Numbered from the stretch's first letter, positions 9,620-18,738 are shown. The stretch is 64,000 bases of DNA from an uncultured Faecalicatena sp. (GCA_948468385.1 CAOKHZ010000012.1:58606-122605); one strand, 5' to 3'. The notes: a model not told the origin generated them from the sequence alone. Made by a program: numbers and translations.

Positions 9620-10606
9620 ATGAAAATCATATTCATGGGAACCCCGGACTTTTCCGTGGGTACGTTGGAAGCGTTAATCGCGGCCGGACATGAGGTGTGC
9701 CTGGCGGTGACGCAGCCGGACAAACCAAAGGGACGCGGGAAGGAGATGCAGTTTCCGCCGGTCAAGGAAGCGGCGCTTTTGCATGGAATCGAGGTGTTTC
9801 AGCCGCGAAAGGTTCGCGAGCCAAAGAACGTGGAAAAGCTGAGAGGTTATCAGGCCGATGTCATTGTCGTCGTGGCATTTGGTCAGATTTTGCCGAAGGA
9901 AATCTTGCAGATGGCTCCGTACGGTTGCGTCAACGTGCATGCTTCGCTTTTGCCGAAATATCGCGGGGCGGCACCGATTCAGTGGGCAATTTTAAATGGG
10001 GAAAGTGTCACCGGCGTTACGACCATGCAGATGGACGAGGGAATAGATACCGGCGACATGCTGAAAAAAACCGAAGTGGAGATTTCCCCGCAGGAGACGG
10101 GGGAAAGTTTGCATGACAAGCTGGCTGCTGCCGGTGCCATGCTTTGCGTGGAGACGTTAAAAGGTCTGGAAGAGGGAACCGTCGTGCCGGAAAAGCAAGG
10201 AGAGAGTCCGACGGCCTATGCGAAAATGTTGACGAAACAGCTTGGCGACATTGACTGGACGAGGCCTGCGGCGGAGATTGAGCGGTTGGTGCGGGGCTTG
10301 AATTCCTGGCCCGGCGCGTACACGAACTGGGATGGCAAGGTGTTGAAAATCTGGAAGGCGCGTGTGGCGGAAGAGGAAAAGGCGCGAAAAGCAGGTCTGG
10401 ACATGACGGAAACGGATGCGGCACGAGTGACGTTGCCGGGATACGTGGCCTTCGTGGAGCGGGACGCTTTTTACGTGAGGACGGGGAGCGGGCTTTTGCA
10501 GGTGGAAGAAGTACAGGTTCCGGGAAAGAAACGGATGGAGACGGGAGCGTTTTTACGAGGGTATGCCTTGCCCGTGGGGACGAGGTTCGTCCAAAATACT
10601 GTATGA
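9620..10606 (+). CDS. fmt: Methionyl-tRNA formyltransferase
   Basis: Fmt formylates initiator Met-tRNA using 10-formyltetrahydrofolate. The N-terminal domain starts with IIFMGTPDFSVG and contains the catalytic region NVHASLLPKYRGAAPIQWA (Asn-His pair) near residue 105 and the GVTTMQMDEGIDTGDM stretch. The C-terminal OB-fold domain has the usual LNSWPGAYT motif. 328 aa is slightly longer than average. AAGGAG precedes the ATG. It is cotranscribed with def and followed by a tandem-repeat spacer. Confidence 0.96.
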   Translation: MKIIFMGTPDFSVGTLEALIAAGHEVCLAVTQPDKPKGRGKEMQFPPVKEAALLHGIEVFQPRKVREPKNVEKLRGYQADVIVVVAFGQILPKEILQMAPYGCVNVHASLLPKYRGAAPIQWAILNGESVTGVTTMQMDEGIDTGDMLKKTEVEISPQETGESLHDKLAAAGAMLCVETLKGLEEGTVVPEKQGESPTAYAKMLTKQLGDIDWTRPAAEIERLVRGLNSWPGAYTNWDGKVLKIWKARVAEEEKARKAGLDMTETDAARVTLPGYVAFVERDAFYVRTGSGLLQVEEVQVPGKKRMETGAFLRGYALPVGTRFVQNTV

Positions 10607-10628
10607 GTTATGAAGATTCACTTTTTTT

Positions 10629-10708
10629 CAGTTCCTAAGATTTACAGTTCCTAGGATTTACAGTTCCTAGGATTTACAGTTCCTAAGATTTACACTTCCT
10701 AAAATATG
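10629..10708 (+). repeat. Five tandem 16-bp units between fmt and the metallopeptidase gene
   Basis: Units begin at 10629, 10645, 10661, 10677 and 10693. Copies 2 and 3 are identical (CAGTTCCTAGGATTTA), copies 1 and 4 carry TAAG for TAGG, and copy 5 is degenerate and runs into the next gene's leader. Each unit centres on an 8-bp near-palindrome TCCTAGGA. The array ends right before the CGGAGGG ribosome binding site at 10711-10717. Confidence 0.9.
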
Positions 10709-10725
10709 AACGGAGGGATATTCGT

Positions 10726-11427
10726 ATGTTGCATTACTATTGGGATCCAACTTATGTTTTGGTGTTGATTGGAGTCGTGCTTTCTCTGGCGGCCTCGGCC
10801 CGCGTCAAAAGTACGTACCACAAATACGCGCGTGAATTTAGTCGTTCCGGGCTGACGGGGAGGGAGGCGGCAGAACGGATTTTGCGTATGAACGGCGTTC
10901 AAGGAGTGACCGTGCGCCGGGTGGCGGGGGAACTGACCGACCATTATGACCCGCGTAATCAGACAGTGAATCTTTCCGACGCCGTTTATGATTCGGCCTC
11001 GGTGGCCGCGATTGGCGTGGCGGCGCATGAATGCGGACATGTGTTGCAGCATGAGAATGGTTACGTGCCGCTTAAGATTCGTGGGGCGTTGGTGCCGGTG
11101 GCCAATTTTGGTTCTCAGATTTCATGGCCGCTCATTTTGATTGGATTATTCATTAGCGGGGATTTTTCCGTGCTTTTGATTAATCTGGGGATTATTCTGT
11201 TTTCGGCGGCGGTCATTTTTCAATTGGTGACCCTTCCGGTGGAGTTTAACGCTTCCGGGCGGGCGTTAAAGATACTGGAATCTAGCGGAATGCTTTCCAT
11301 CGATGAGCTCAAAGGCACGAAAAAGGTACTAGGTGCCGCCGCCATGACTTACGTGGCCGGAGCGGCCACCGCGGTTTTGCAGCTTCTGCGTATCTTGATT
11401 ATTGCCGGAGGAAGGCGAGATGACTAA
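10726..11427 (+). CDS. Zinc metallopeptidase, YugP family
   Basis: This is a membrane-embedded neutral zinc metallopeptidase (PF04298, YugP-like) of unknown substrate. An N-terminal hydrophobic segment (about 7-22) is followed by a soluble part with the HECGH zinc motif (AAHECGHVLQHE, about residue 101-112). Further hydrophobic segments follow (about 121-160) and VEFNASGRAL, a conserved stretch near the third zinc ligand. 233 aa is normal. An ACGGAGGG site precedes the ATG. The last 8 bases overlap rsmB, indicating translational coupling. Confidence 0.9.
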   Translation: MLHYYWDPTYVLVLIGVVLSLAASARVKSTYHKYAREFSRSGLTGREAAERILRMNGVQGVTVRRVAGELTDHYDPRNQTVNLSDAVYDSASVAAIGVAAHECGHVLQHENGYVPLKIRGALVPVANFGSQISWPLILIGLFISGDFSVLLINLGIILFSAAVIFQLVTLPVEFNASGRALKILESSGMLSIDELKGTKKVLGAAAMTYVAGAATAVLQLLRILIIAGGRRDD

Positions 11428-12898
11428 GTCGGTCGGTGAGCGTGAACTGGTGTTGGAAATTTTGTTGGAAGTGCTGGAGAAAGGGGCGTACGGTCATATT
11501 GTGTTGCGAAACGTCCTTTCCAAGTACCAGTATTTGGACAAAAGGGAACGTGCCTTTATTACCCGTGTGAGCGAGGGGACGATAGAACGCGTACTGGAAC
11601 TGGATTATATTTTGGATCAGTTTTCCAAGGTGAGGGTGAGGAAAATGAAGCCGGTCATCCGCAATATTTTGCGCAGTGCGGTGTACCAGTTGAAGTATAT
11701 GGACACCGTGCCGGACTCGGCGGTCTGCAATGAGGCGGTTTTACTGGCGGTCAAAAAGGGTTTTGGAAATTTGCGTGGTTTTGTAAACGGTGTTTTGAGA
11801 AACGTGGCGCGAGGGCTTGGAAGTATAACGTATCCGGAGGATGAATTGCAACGTCTGTCCGTTTCGTATTCCATGCCGGAATGGATTTTAAAGCTGTGGT
11901 TGGAAGAACATGACAAGAAAACGGTTGAGAAAATGTTGGCGGCGTTCCAGACGGAGCGGCCGCTTACCATTCGTTGTAATTTAAAGAGGATTGACCCGGA
12001 TGGGCTTCGGAAAAAGCTGGAAAAGGATGGCGTGAAAGTAAAACGTCATCCATATTTGTCGTATGCATTTATAATCTCCGGCTATGATTATTTGGAGAGG
12101 CTTTCCGGTTTCGCGGACGGGGACTTTTACGTGCAGGACGTAAGCTCCATGCTGGTCGGCGAGGCGGTTGGCGCGCGGGCGGGCGACGTGGTGATTGACG
12201 TGTGCGCCGCGCCGGGCGGGAAGAGCCTGCACCTGGCTGAGAAGCTGGACGGGACGGGATGCGTGGAGGCGCGGGATTTGACATCCTATAAAGTGGAATT
12301 GATAGAGGATAATATTGCACGTTCGGGGCTTGAGAATGTCAGTGCGCGGGTCTGGGACGCGCTTTCGTTGGATGAATCTGCCATCGAGAGTGCCGACATC
12401 GTGTTGGCGGACTTGCCATGTTCGGGACTGGGCGTGCTTGGAAAAAAGGCGGACTTGAAATATCGGGTGACGTTAGAAGACGTTGAAGAGTTGGCAAAAC
12501 TGCAGAGGAACATTTTAAAAAACATAGGATGCTATGTAAAATATGGCGGTACGCTCGTGTATAGCACTTGTACGATAAGCCAGGTGGAAAATATCGGAAA
12601 CGTGCGTTGGTTTTTGGAGAATTTCCCCGAATTTGAGTTGGCAAACGTTTGGGAAAGGTTGCCGGCGGAGCTTGCGGGGAAATTACGGGGCGAATCGGCG
12701 GAGGTGACGGCAAGCGGGTTATTGGGTAGAAAATCGAATAAACCGCGTGGCGAGTCGCGCGATGCTTTGGCGGAGAAATGTTTGCAGTTGCTTCCGGGCG
12801 TGCACGCATGCGACGGATTTTTCATCGCGGTGTTTAGGAAGTGCAAAAAATCAATGGCCGAAGTGACCGCGAACGATAATGGATGGGAGAAGGCATGA
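11420..12898 (+). CDS. rsmB: 16S rRNA (cytosine-967-C5) methyltransferase RsmB
   Basis: RsmB methylates C967 of 16S rRNA using S-adenosylmethionine. An N-terminal NusB-like RNA-binding domain (about 1-135) precedes the Rossmann methyltransferase domain, with the SAM motif DVCAAPGGKSLHLA, the DLPCSG motif IV and the YSTCT motif VI that carry the two catalytic cysteines. The start at 11420 follows GGAGGAAGG and overlaps the metallopeptidase stop; the longer frame from 11402 has no site. The C-terminus has a slightly long Ser/Gly/Arg-rich insertion (about 425-455). The stop overlaps the rlmN start as ATGA. Confidence 0.93.
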   Translation: MTKSVGERELVLEILLEVLEKGAYGHIVLRNVLSKYQYLDKRERAFITRVSEGTIERVLELDYILDQFSKVRVRKMKPVIRNILRSAVYQLKYMDTVPDSAVCNEAVLLAVKKGFGNLRGFVNGVLRNVARGLGSITYPEDELQRLSVSYSMPEWILKLWLEEHDKKTVEKMLAAFQTERPLTIRCNLKRIDPDGLRKKLEKDGVKVKRHPYLSYAFIISGYDYLERLSGFADGDFYVQDVSSMLVGEAVGARAGDVVIDVCAAPGGKSLHLAEKLDGTGCVEARDLTSYKVELIEDNIARSGLENVSARVWDALSLDESAIESADIVLADLPCSGLGVLGKKADLKYRVTLEDVEELAKLQRNILKNIGCYVKYGGTLVYSTCTISQVENIGNVRWFLENFPEFELANVWERLPAELAGKLRGESAEVTASGLLGRKSNKPRGESRDALAEKCLQLLPGVHACDGFFIAVFRKCKKSMAEVTANDNGWEKA

Positions 12899-13962
12899 AG
12901 AAGGATATTCTTTCTTATACATATGAGGAATTGCAGAATGAAATCACGTTGATGGGCGAGAAATCATTTCGGGCGGGGCAGATTTACGAGTGGCTTCATG
13001 TCAAACATGCGGGCGATTTCGCGAGGATGAGCAACCTTTCCAAAGATTTGCGGGAAAAACTGGCGGAAGAGTTCGATATTTGCACGGTGTCGTTGGTGGA
13101 ACGGCAGCAGTCCAAGCTGGACGGGACGAACAAGTTCCTATTTCGCCTGCACGATGGCAACACGGTGGAGAGCGTGCTGATGCGCTATAAGCATGGGGCG
13201 TCGGTCTGTATTTCCTCGCAGGTGGGGTGCCGCATGGGATGCCGGTTTTGCGCGTCCACGCTGGGCGGGTTAGAGCGTGATTTGTCCACCGCCGAGATGT
13301 TGTCGCAAGTATACGTGATAGGGGAAATCATCGGCGAACGCATTTCCCATGTGGTCGTGATGGGAATGGGGGAGCCGCTGGACAATTATGATAATTTTCT
13401 CAAATTCGTCCGCATGCTGACGGACGGGCATGGACTGCATTTGAGCCAGCGGAATGTCACGGTGTCCACTTGTGGCATCGTGCCGAAAATCTATGAGTTG
13501 GCGGAAGAAAATCTGCAGATTACGCTTGCGCTTTCTTTGCATGGTTCCACGCAGGAGAAACGAAAAGAATTGATGCCGGTGGCGAACCGCTATGAACTGT
13601 CAGAGGTGTTGGAGGCGTGTGATGCTTATTTTGAAAAAACGGGGCGGCGCATCACGTTCGAGTATAGTCTGGTGGGCGGGGTAAATGATACCGTCGAGGA
13701 CGCGCGCGAGCTAGTAGCCATCGCGAAGCCGCGCAATTGTCATGTCAATCTGATTCCGGTCAATCCCGTCCGGGAGCGTGGATTTGAAAAACCAGGCAAA
13801 AAGGCGGCCTTGGACTTTCAGCATAGGCTTATAAAGGCCGGGGTCAACGCCACGATACGGCGGGAGATGGGTGCGGACGTCGACGGGGCGTGTGGACAGT
13901 TAAGGCGGAGGCGTGAGGTGGATGCTCTTTTAGAGCATCCACCCGCACCCCGTGAAAAGTAA
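12895..13962 (+). CDS. rlmN: Dual-specificity 23S rRNA/tRNA (adenine-C2) methyltransferase RlmN
   Basis: RlmN is a radical SAM enzyme that methylates C2 of A2503 in 23S rRNA and A37 of some tRNAs. It has the CxxxCxxC cluster motif in GCRMGCRFCAS, GGLERDLS after it, MGMGEPLDN, and the C-terminal GACGQL with the methyl-carrying cysteine. The start at 12895 follows GGGAGAAGG and overlaps the rsmB stop (ATGA), giving 355 aa. The last 16 codons contain a 12-bp perfect hairpin, listed separately. Confidence 0.95.
   Translation: MKKDILSYTYEELQNEITLMGEKSFRAGQIYEWLHVKHAGDFARMSNLSKDLREKLAEEFDICTVSLVERQQSKLDGTNKFLFRLHDGNTVESVLMRYKHGASVCISSQVGCRMGCRFCASTLGGLERDLSTAEMLSQVYVIGEIIGERISHVVVMGMGEPLDNYDNFLKFVRMLTDGHGLHLSQRNVTVSTCGIVPKIYELAEENLQITLALSLHGSTQEKRKELMPVANRYELSEVLEACDAYFEKTGRRITFEYSLVGGVNDTVEDARELVAIAKPRNCHVNLIPVNPVRERGFEKPGKKAALDFQHRLIKAGVNATIRREMGADVDGACGQLRRRREVDALLEHPPAPREK
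13917..13943 (+). other. Perfect 12-bp hairpin in the 3' end of rlmN
   Basis: Arms 13917-13928 and 13932-13943 pair perfectly around a 3-base loop. There is no T tract after it, so it is not a standard intrinsic terminator, but it separates rlmN from the stp promoter and may stabilise the 3' end of the upstream mRNA or weaken read-through. Confidence 0.6.
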
Positions 13963-13976
13963 CCAGCGATTGGGCA

Positions 13977-14008
13977 AAAATTGAAAACGTGGAAAATTGA
14001 AAACGTGG
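13977..14008 (+). repeat. Two perfect tandem 16-bp repeats upstream of the stp promoter
   Basis: AAAATTGAAAACGTGG occurs twice back to back (13977-13992 and 13993-14008), 11 bases before the predicted -35 box of stp. It could be a regulator binding site or a simple duplication. The 16-bp period is the same as in the array after fmt, but the sequences are unrelated. Confidence 0.8.
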
Positions 14009-14019
14009 CGATTTATCAC

Positions 14020-14048
14020 TTGTCCTTTTCTTCCTGTTGTGCTAAAAT
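14020..14048 (+). promoter_or_regulatory. Predicted sigma-A promoter of the stp-prkC operon
   Basis: TTGTCC (14020-14025), a 17-base spacer and TAAAAT (14043-14048) with TG two bases upstream form a good extended -10 promoter 40 bases before the stp start. Confidence 0.75.
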
Positions 14049-14087
14049 GTTTTATGATTGCGGGAGTGCGTATTAAAGGAGATTCTT

Positions 14088-14834
14088 ATGAAGACGTTTT
14101 CGATCACTGACGTGGGAATGGTAAGACAAGTGAATCAGGATTATGTGTATACGTCGGACGTTCCGTTGGGACCTTTGCCGAACTTGTTCGTGGTGGCGGA
14201 CGGCATGGGAGGACACCAGGCGGGCGATTTTGCCTCGAAGTACACGGTCGAGGTCGTGCGGCAGGAATTGAAGCAGTGCGGCGAGACGGACGTGGAGAAG
14301 GCGCTGATCCGCGCCATCAAGAAGGCGAACAAGGAGATTATCAAGAAGGCTTCGGAGGACGTTCATCTGAAAGGGATGGGCACGACCATCGTGGTGGCGA
14401 CCATCGTCCGGCAGATGATGTATTTTGCAAACGTAGGGGACAGCCGCTTGTATTTGATTAATCAGGGCATTACCCAGCTTACCAAGGATCATTCGTTGGT
14501 GGAGGAGATGGTGCGCCTTGGCGGCATCAAGCCGGAGGAGGCCAAGCATCATCCGGACAAAAACATCATCACTCGGGCAATCGGGGCGAAGGACGCGGTG
14601 GAAGTGGACTTTTATGAGCACCGTCTGAAACGGGGAGACATCATATTGATGTGTACGGACGGGTTGAGCAACATGGTGGAGGATGAAGAGCTTTTCCACA
14701 TCGTGCAAGGGGGACGGGACATCGTGGAGGCCGGAACGGCACTCGTGTCCGCGGCGAAAGAGAATGGCGGCACGGACAATATCGGGGTTGTCCTGGTAGA
14801 ACCATTTACTGACGAGGTGAGTATCGTATGTTAA
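14088..14834 (+). CDS. stp: PP2C-type Ser/Thr protein phosphatase (Stp/PrpC)
   Basis: This phosphatase reverses phosphorylation by the adjacent PASTA kinase. Metal-dependent PP2C motifs are all present: DGMGGHQAGD (two metal-binding Asp), the GTTIV strand, GDSRLY, TDGLSN and the C-terminal GGTDNIG. The start at 14088 follows AAAGGAG and places the FSITDVGMVRQVNQD start of the domain correctly; 248 aa is typical. The stop overlaps the start of prkC by 7 bases, implying coupled translation of kinase and phosphatase. Confidence 0.95.
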   Translation: MKTFSITDVGMVRQVNQDYVYTSDVPLGPLPNLFVVADGMGGHQAGDFASKYTVEVVRQELKQCGETDVEKALIRAIKKANKEIIKKASEDVHLKGMGTTIVVATIVRQMMYFANVGDSRLYLINQGITQLTKDHSLVEEMVRLGGIKPEEAKHHPDKNIITRAIGAKDAVEVDFYEHRLKRGDIILMCTDGLSNMVEDEELFHIVQGGRDIVEAGTALVSAAKENGGTDNIGVVLVEPFTDEVSIVC

Positions 14835-17014
14835 AAGAGGGTATTTTTTTAGGGAAGCGTTATGAGATTTTGGAACGCGTCGGTGCCGGGGGCATGGCGG
14901 ACGTATATAAGAGCAAGGATCATAAGCTGAATCGTTTCGTGGCAGTGAAGGTGCTGAAGAGTGATTATCGCAACGACGAGGTGTTCATACAGAAGTTCGT
15001 AAGCGAGGCGCAGGCGGCGGCCGGGCTGATGCACCCGAACGTGGTCAACGTTTATGACGTGGGGCAGGATCGCGGGCTATATTACATGGTCATGGAGTTG
15101 GTCGAGGGCATCACGCTGAAGGATTATATTGAAAAGAAAGAGCGTCTGACCGCGAAGGAGACGATTAGTATCGCGATTCAGATGATGACGGGGATTCAGG
15201 CGGCGCATGACCACCATATCATACATCGGGACATCAAGCCGCAAAACATCATCATTTCGCATGACGGCAAGGTCAAGGTGACGGATTTTGGCATCGCCAG
15301 GGCCACGACCTCCACGAGCACCATCAGCACCAACGTGATGGGATCGGTGCATTACACGTCGCCGGAGCAGGCGCGCGGCAGCGCCGTGGACGAGAAGAGC
15401 GACATTTATTCGGCCGGCATCACGATGTACGAGATGATTACCGGGCATGTGCCGTTTGACGGGGATTCTACGGTGACGGTGGCCGTCAAGCATTTGAAGG
15501 AAGCGATGGTACCGCCTTCCGAGGAGGTGCCGGACATTCCGCATAGCCTGGAGTGCATTATTTTGAAATGTACGCAAAAGAATACGGAGGATCGTTATCA
15601 GGATTGTCAGGAGGTCATCACGGACTTGAAGCGTTCCCTCGTGGATCCGGAAGGTGACTTTGTGACTATGGGAGCCTTGTCCGGACGTCGTCCGATGCGG
15701 GACACGGAGACGGTCTTGATGTCGGAAGACGAGGTGGAGCAGCTCAAAAGGCGGAGCGCGAAATCACGGGACGACTATGAAGCCCCCCGCAGGACTTCAA
15801 GGGAGAGGGTACGTGCCAGTGCTTATGACGATGAAGATTATGATGACGACTACGAAGATGATTATGACGGAGACGACGGTTACGAGGACGATTACGAAGA
15901 GGATGCGCGCATAAGGGAGCGGCGCAGGCAGGAGGAGCGACGCAGAAGTGCCGCCGCCCGCCGCAGTCAGGAAGAGGCCAGGCAAAAGATGGTCACGAGG
16001 CTGATTGTTGTTGGGGCGGGACTTGTCGTGGCGTTGATTCTGATTTTGGCCGCGACACAGCTGGTTAACAGTCCGTCATCGAAGGATCCGCAAGCCAATA
16101 TGGAAGTTGACGACAAGGTGCAGGTGCCGAATCTCCTCGGCATGACGGAGGCACAGGCAAGGAAAGCGCTCAATGACAAGAATCTGGGCTATGACGTGTC
16201 AGAACGCAAGCCTTCGGACAGATACGAGGAAGGTCAGATTATGGAGCAGAGCGTGGATGCCAATAAAAAAGTCGATAAAAACACGACGATTGAAGTGGTG
16301 GTGAGTACCGGGGAAGAGATTAAAACCACTTTCGTTCCCAACGTGGTTGGCATGACTGAGGCTGATGCGGAAAAAGCTTTGGCCGAGAAGAACCTGGTTG
16401 TCGACTCGGAAGCGAAGTATGATGATTATGTCGAGGCGGGCAAGGTGATAAGCTCGGATCCGATAGAGGGCAGCGAGGTAGAGGAAGGTACACATATAAA
16501 GATTTATGTCAGCCTTGGTACGGAGAACGCGGAAGTACCGTCCGTGGAAGGCCGTAGTCTGGATGACGCGAGAAGGATTTTGAGTGATTCAGGTTTTAAC
16601 GTCAGCACGAAGGAAGAAAATCATGATACGATTGCGGAAGGCATGGTGATTCGTCAGACTCCGGGGGTTGGCGCGCGCGTGGCGAAAGGCAGCACGGTCG
16701 AAGTGACCGTGAGCTTGGGAAAGAAGACCGAGTATGCGGAAGTTCCATCGCTTTACAAGATGACGGAAGACCAGGCAAGGCAGGCGTTGGAAGCACGCGG
16801 CCTGAAACTGGGCACGGTGACTTCGCAGCCGTCGGACAACGGTGAGGCGGCAGGTCTCGTAATTGAGCAAGAGTATGCAAGTGGAAGCCAGTTGGAGAAA
16901 GGCTCTTCTGTACGGGTCATCATCAGTTCGGGACCGAGGTCGGATCCGTCACAAGAAGACCCGGGGGATTCAGAAAATCCGGATGATTCAAAAGAGAAGG
17001 ATTCGGGAGAGTAG
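14828..17014 (+). CDS. prkC: Transmembrane Ser/Thr kinase with four PASTA domains
   Basis: The kinase senses cell-wall fragments and controls growth, division and dormancy exit in Firmicutes. A cytoplasmic Hanks kinase domain (about 1-270) shows the glycine loop GAGGMADVY at 19-27, HRDIKPQN from 133 and DFG at 153-155. A juxtamembrane linker contains an unusually acidic Asp/Glu/Tyr-rich run (about 334-360) and then an Arg/Glu-rich run. One transmembrane helix lies near 391-413. Outside are four PASTA repeats (about 430-500, 500-566, 567-635, 637-707), each with a VPs/N-x-x-G-type start and an A-x-x-x-L helix, and a Ser/Asp/Glu-rich tail. It follows stp directly. Confidence 0.96.
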   Translation: MLKEGIFLGKRYEILERVGAGGMADVYKSKDHKLNRFVAVKVLKSDYRNDEVFIQKFVSEAQAAAGLMHPNVVNVYDVGQDRGLYYMVMELVEGITLKDYIEKKERLTAKETISIAIQMMTGIQAAHDHHIIHRDIKPQNIIISHDGKVKVTDFGIARATTSTSTISTNVMGSVHYTSPEQARGSAVDEKSDIYSAGITMYEMITGHVPFDGDSTVTVAVKHLKEAMVPPSEEVPDIPHSLECIILKCTQKNTEDRYQDCQEVITDLKRSLVDPEGDFVTMGALSGRRPMRDTETVLMSEDEVEQLKRRSAKSRDDYEAPRRTSRERVRASAYDDEDYDDDYEDDYDGDDGYEDDYEEDARIRERRRQEERRRSAAARRSQEEARQKMVTRLIVVGAGLVVALILILAATQLVNSPSSKDPQANMEVDDKVQVPNLLGMTEAQARKALNDKNLGYDVSERKPSDRYEEGQIMEQSVDANKKVDKNTTIEVVVSTGEEIKTTFVPNVVGMTEADAEKALAEKNLVVDSEAKYDDYVEAGKVISSDPIEGSEVEEGTHIKIYVSLGTENAEVPSVEGRSLDDARRILSDSGFNVSTKEENHDTIAEGMVIRQTPGVGARVAKGSTVEVTVSLGKKTEYAEVPSLYKMTEDQARQALEARGLKLGTVTSQPSDNGEAAGLVIEQEYASGSQLEKGSSVRVIISSGPRSDPSQEDPGDSENPDDSKEKDSGE

Positions 17015-17076
17015 TTAAAAGCCATCGCGTCGGCGCGGCGGTCGGAGACTTAAAAAATGACGGAGAGTAGGCTTTC

Positions 17077-17955
17077 ATGCGGGGTAAGATTATAAAAGGG
17101 ATTGCCGGATTCTACTACGTGAACGTGGTGGAATCCGGTCTTTATGAATGTAAGGCGCGGGGGGTCTTTCGCAAGGAGAAGACGAAGCCGCTCGTGGGGG
17201 ACGAGGTGGAAATGGAAGTCCTTGACGAGACGGAAAAGACGGGGAACATTACGGCGGTACTGCCCCGCAAAAATGCGCTTGTTCGTCCGGCCGTGGCCAA
17301 TGTGGATCAGGCTTTGGTCGTCTTCGCGGTGACGGAGCCGGAGCCGCATTTTAATTTGTTGAACCGGTTCCTCGTGATGATGGAGCAAAAAGAAATTCCG
17401 ACGGTGCTTTGTTTTAACAAGGAAGATATTGCCACGAAGGCACAGACGGAAGAATTGGCGGAGATTTATCAGGTTTGCGGATATCCGGTCGTGTTTACCA
17501 GTGCAACGGAAGGAATCCATATCGAAAAAGTAAAGCGGCTGCTTGCGGGGAAGACGACGGTGATTGCCGGGCCTTCCGGTGTGGGAAAGTCCTCTTTGAT
17601 TAATCGGTTACAGCCGACCGTGCAGATGGAGACGGGTGACATCAGTAGGAAAATTGCCCGCGGGAAGCACACGACGAGGCATTCAGAATTGATTGCCATA
17701 GACGGGGAGTCCTATATCATGGACACGCCGGGATTTAGCTCGTTGTATGCCGGGGACGTGGAGAAAGAGGAATTAAAGTATTATTTTCGTGAGTTCGCGC
17801 CTTTTGAGGGGCGATGCCGTTTCCAGGGGTGCATGCATTTAAGCGAGCCGGATTGTGCGGTAAAGCAAGCGGTGGATCACGGGAAGATTCATAAGATACG
17901 TTATCGTGACTATCAGGAAATGTACGCGGAATTGAAAAACCGAAAAAAGTACTGA
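17077..17955 (+). CDS. rsgA: Ribosome biogenesis GTPase RsgA
   Basis: RsgA is a circularly permuted GTPase that helps mature the 30S subunit. It has an OB-fold N-domain (1-65), the G4 motif FNKED before the P-loop (GPSGVGKSSL, about 164-173), then DTPGF (G3), the order expected after permutation. A C-terminal zinc-binding module with spaced Cys/His (CRFQGCMH ... PDC) completes it. 292 aa is normal. The position after prkC and before rpe is the conserved Firmicutes order. Confidence 0.95.
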   Translation: MRGKIIKGIAGFYYVNVVESGLYECKARGVFRKEKTKPLVGDEVEMEVLDETEKTGNITAVLPRKNALVRPAVANVDQALVVFAVTEPEPHFNLLNRFLVMMEQKEIPTVLCFNKEDIATKAQTEELAEIYQVCGYPVVFTSATEGIHIEKVKRLLAGKTTVIAGPSGVGKSSLINRLQPTVQMETGDISRKIARGKHTTRHSELIAIDGESYIMDTPGFSSLYAGDVEKEELKYYFREFAPFEGRCRFQGCMHLSEPDCAVKQAVDHGKIHKIRYRDYQEMYAELKNRKKY

Positions 17956-17977
17956 GATTGGGAAGAGGTATTGAAAG

Positions 17978-18637
17978 ATGAAGAGGATCTTGTCACCGTC
18001 GATTTTGGCGGCAGATTTTAAAGTGCTGGGGGAACAAATCAGGACATGTCAGGAAAATGGGGCCGAGTATTTACATTTTGACGTGATGGACGGCATGTTC
18101 GTGCCGAGCATTTCCTTTGGATTGCCCGTGTTGGAGTCGCTTAAAGGCGCGACGAATCTTACGTTGGACGTGCATTTGATGATCGTGGAGCCGATTCGCT
18201 ACGTTGAGGAATTTGCAAGGGCGGGCGCGGATATCCTGACGGTTCATTACGAGGCTTGCAAGGATTTGCAGGCCACGTTGGACGCAATTCACGCTTGCGG
18301 CGTAAAGGCGGGCATTGTCATCAATCCGGCGACTGACGTGGAAGTTTTGAGACCGTATCTCCATCAGGCCGAGATGTTCCTTTTGATGTCGGTGGAGCCG
18401 GGGTTTGGCGGACAAGCGTTTATCCCGCATTCTTTTGATAAAATACGTACGTTGCGCGAGATGTTGAATGTGCAGGGGGTGGAGACGGACATTGAGGTGG
18501 ACGGCGGCATTTGTCATGCGAACGTAAAGGCGGTGCTTGACGCGGGTGCCAACGTGATAGTAAGCGGTTCCACGATATTTCACGGAGATATCGCGAAGAA
18601 CGTCACGGGTTATTTGGAATTGTTTCGGGAAGCGTGA
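17978..18637 (+). CDS. rpe: Ribulose-phosphate 3-epimerase
   Basis: Rpe interconverts ribulose 5-phosphate and xylulose 5-phosphate in the pentose phosphate pathway. The TIM-barrel motifs are complete: LSPSILAADF at the start, HFDVMDGMFVPSISFG with metal-binding His and Asp, LDVHLMI, SVEPGFGGQ and EVDGGI, ending with the GSTIF phosphate loop. 219 aa is standard. It is closely spaced with rsgA and thiN. Confidence 0.96.
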   Translation: MKRILSPSILAADFKVLGEQIRTCQENGAEYLHFDVMDGMFVPSISFGLPVLESLKGATNLTLDVHLMIVEPIRYVEEFARAGADILTVHYEACKDLQATLDAIHACGVKAGIVINPATDVEVLRPYLHQAEMFLLMSVEPGFGGQAFIPHSFDKIRTLREMLNVQGVETDIEVDGGICHANVKAVLDAGANVIVSGSTIFHGDIAKNVTGYLELFREA

Positions 18638-18738
18638 GGTTGTCTTTCAAACTTTGAGCAATTATACGTTGATTGGCTGTGAGGGTGTATGCAAATCTGG
18701 CAGCCAGGGGACAAGTTTTGTTTTTGATGGAGGTGGCG

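Noticed and set aside
10629-10708. Possible CRISPR array
   Set aside because: The 16-bp units are directly adjacent with no spacers, and there are no cas genes in the window.
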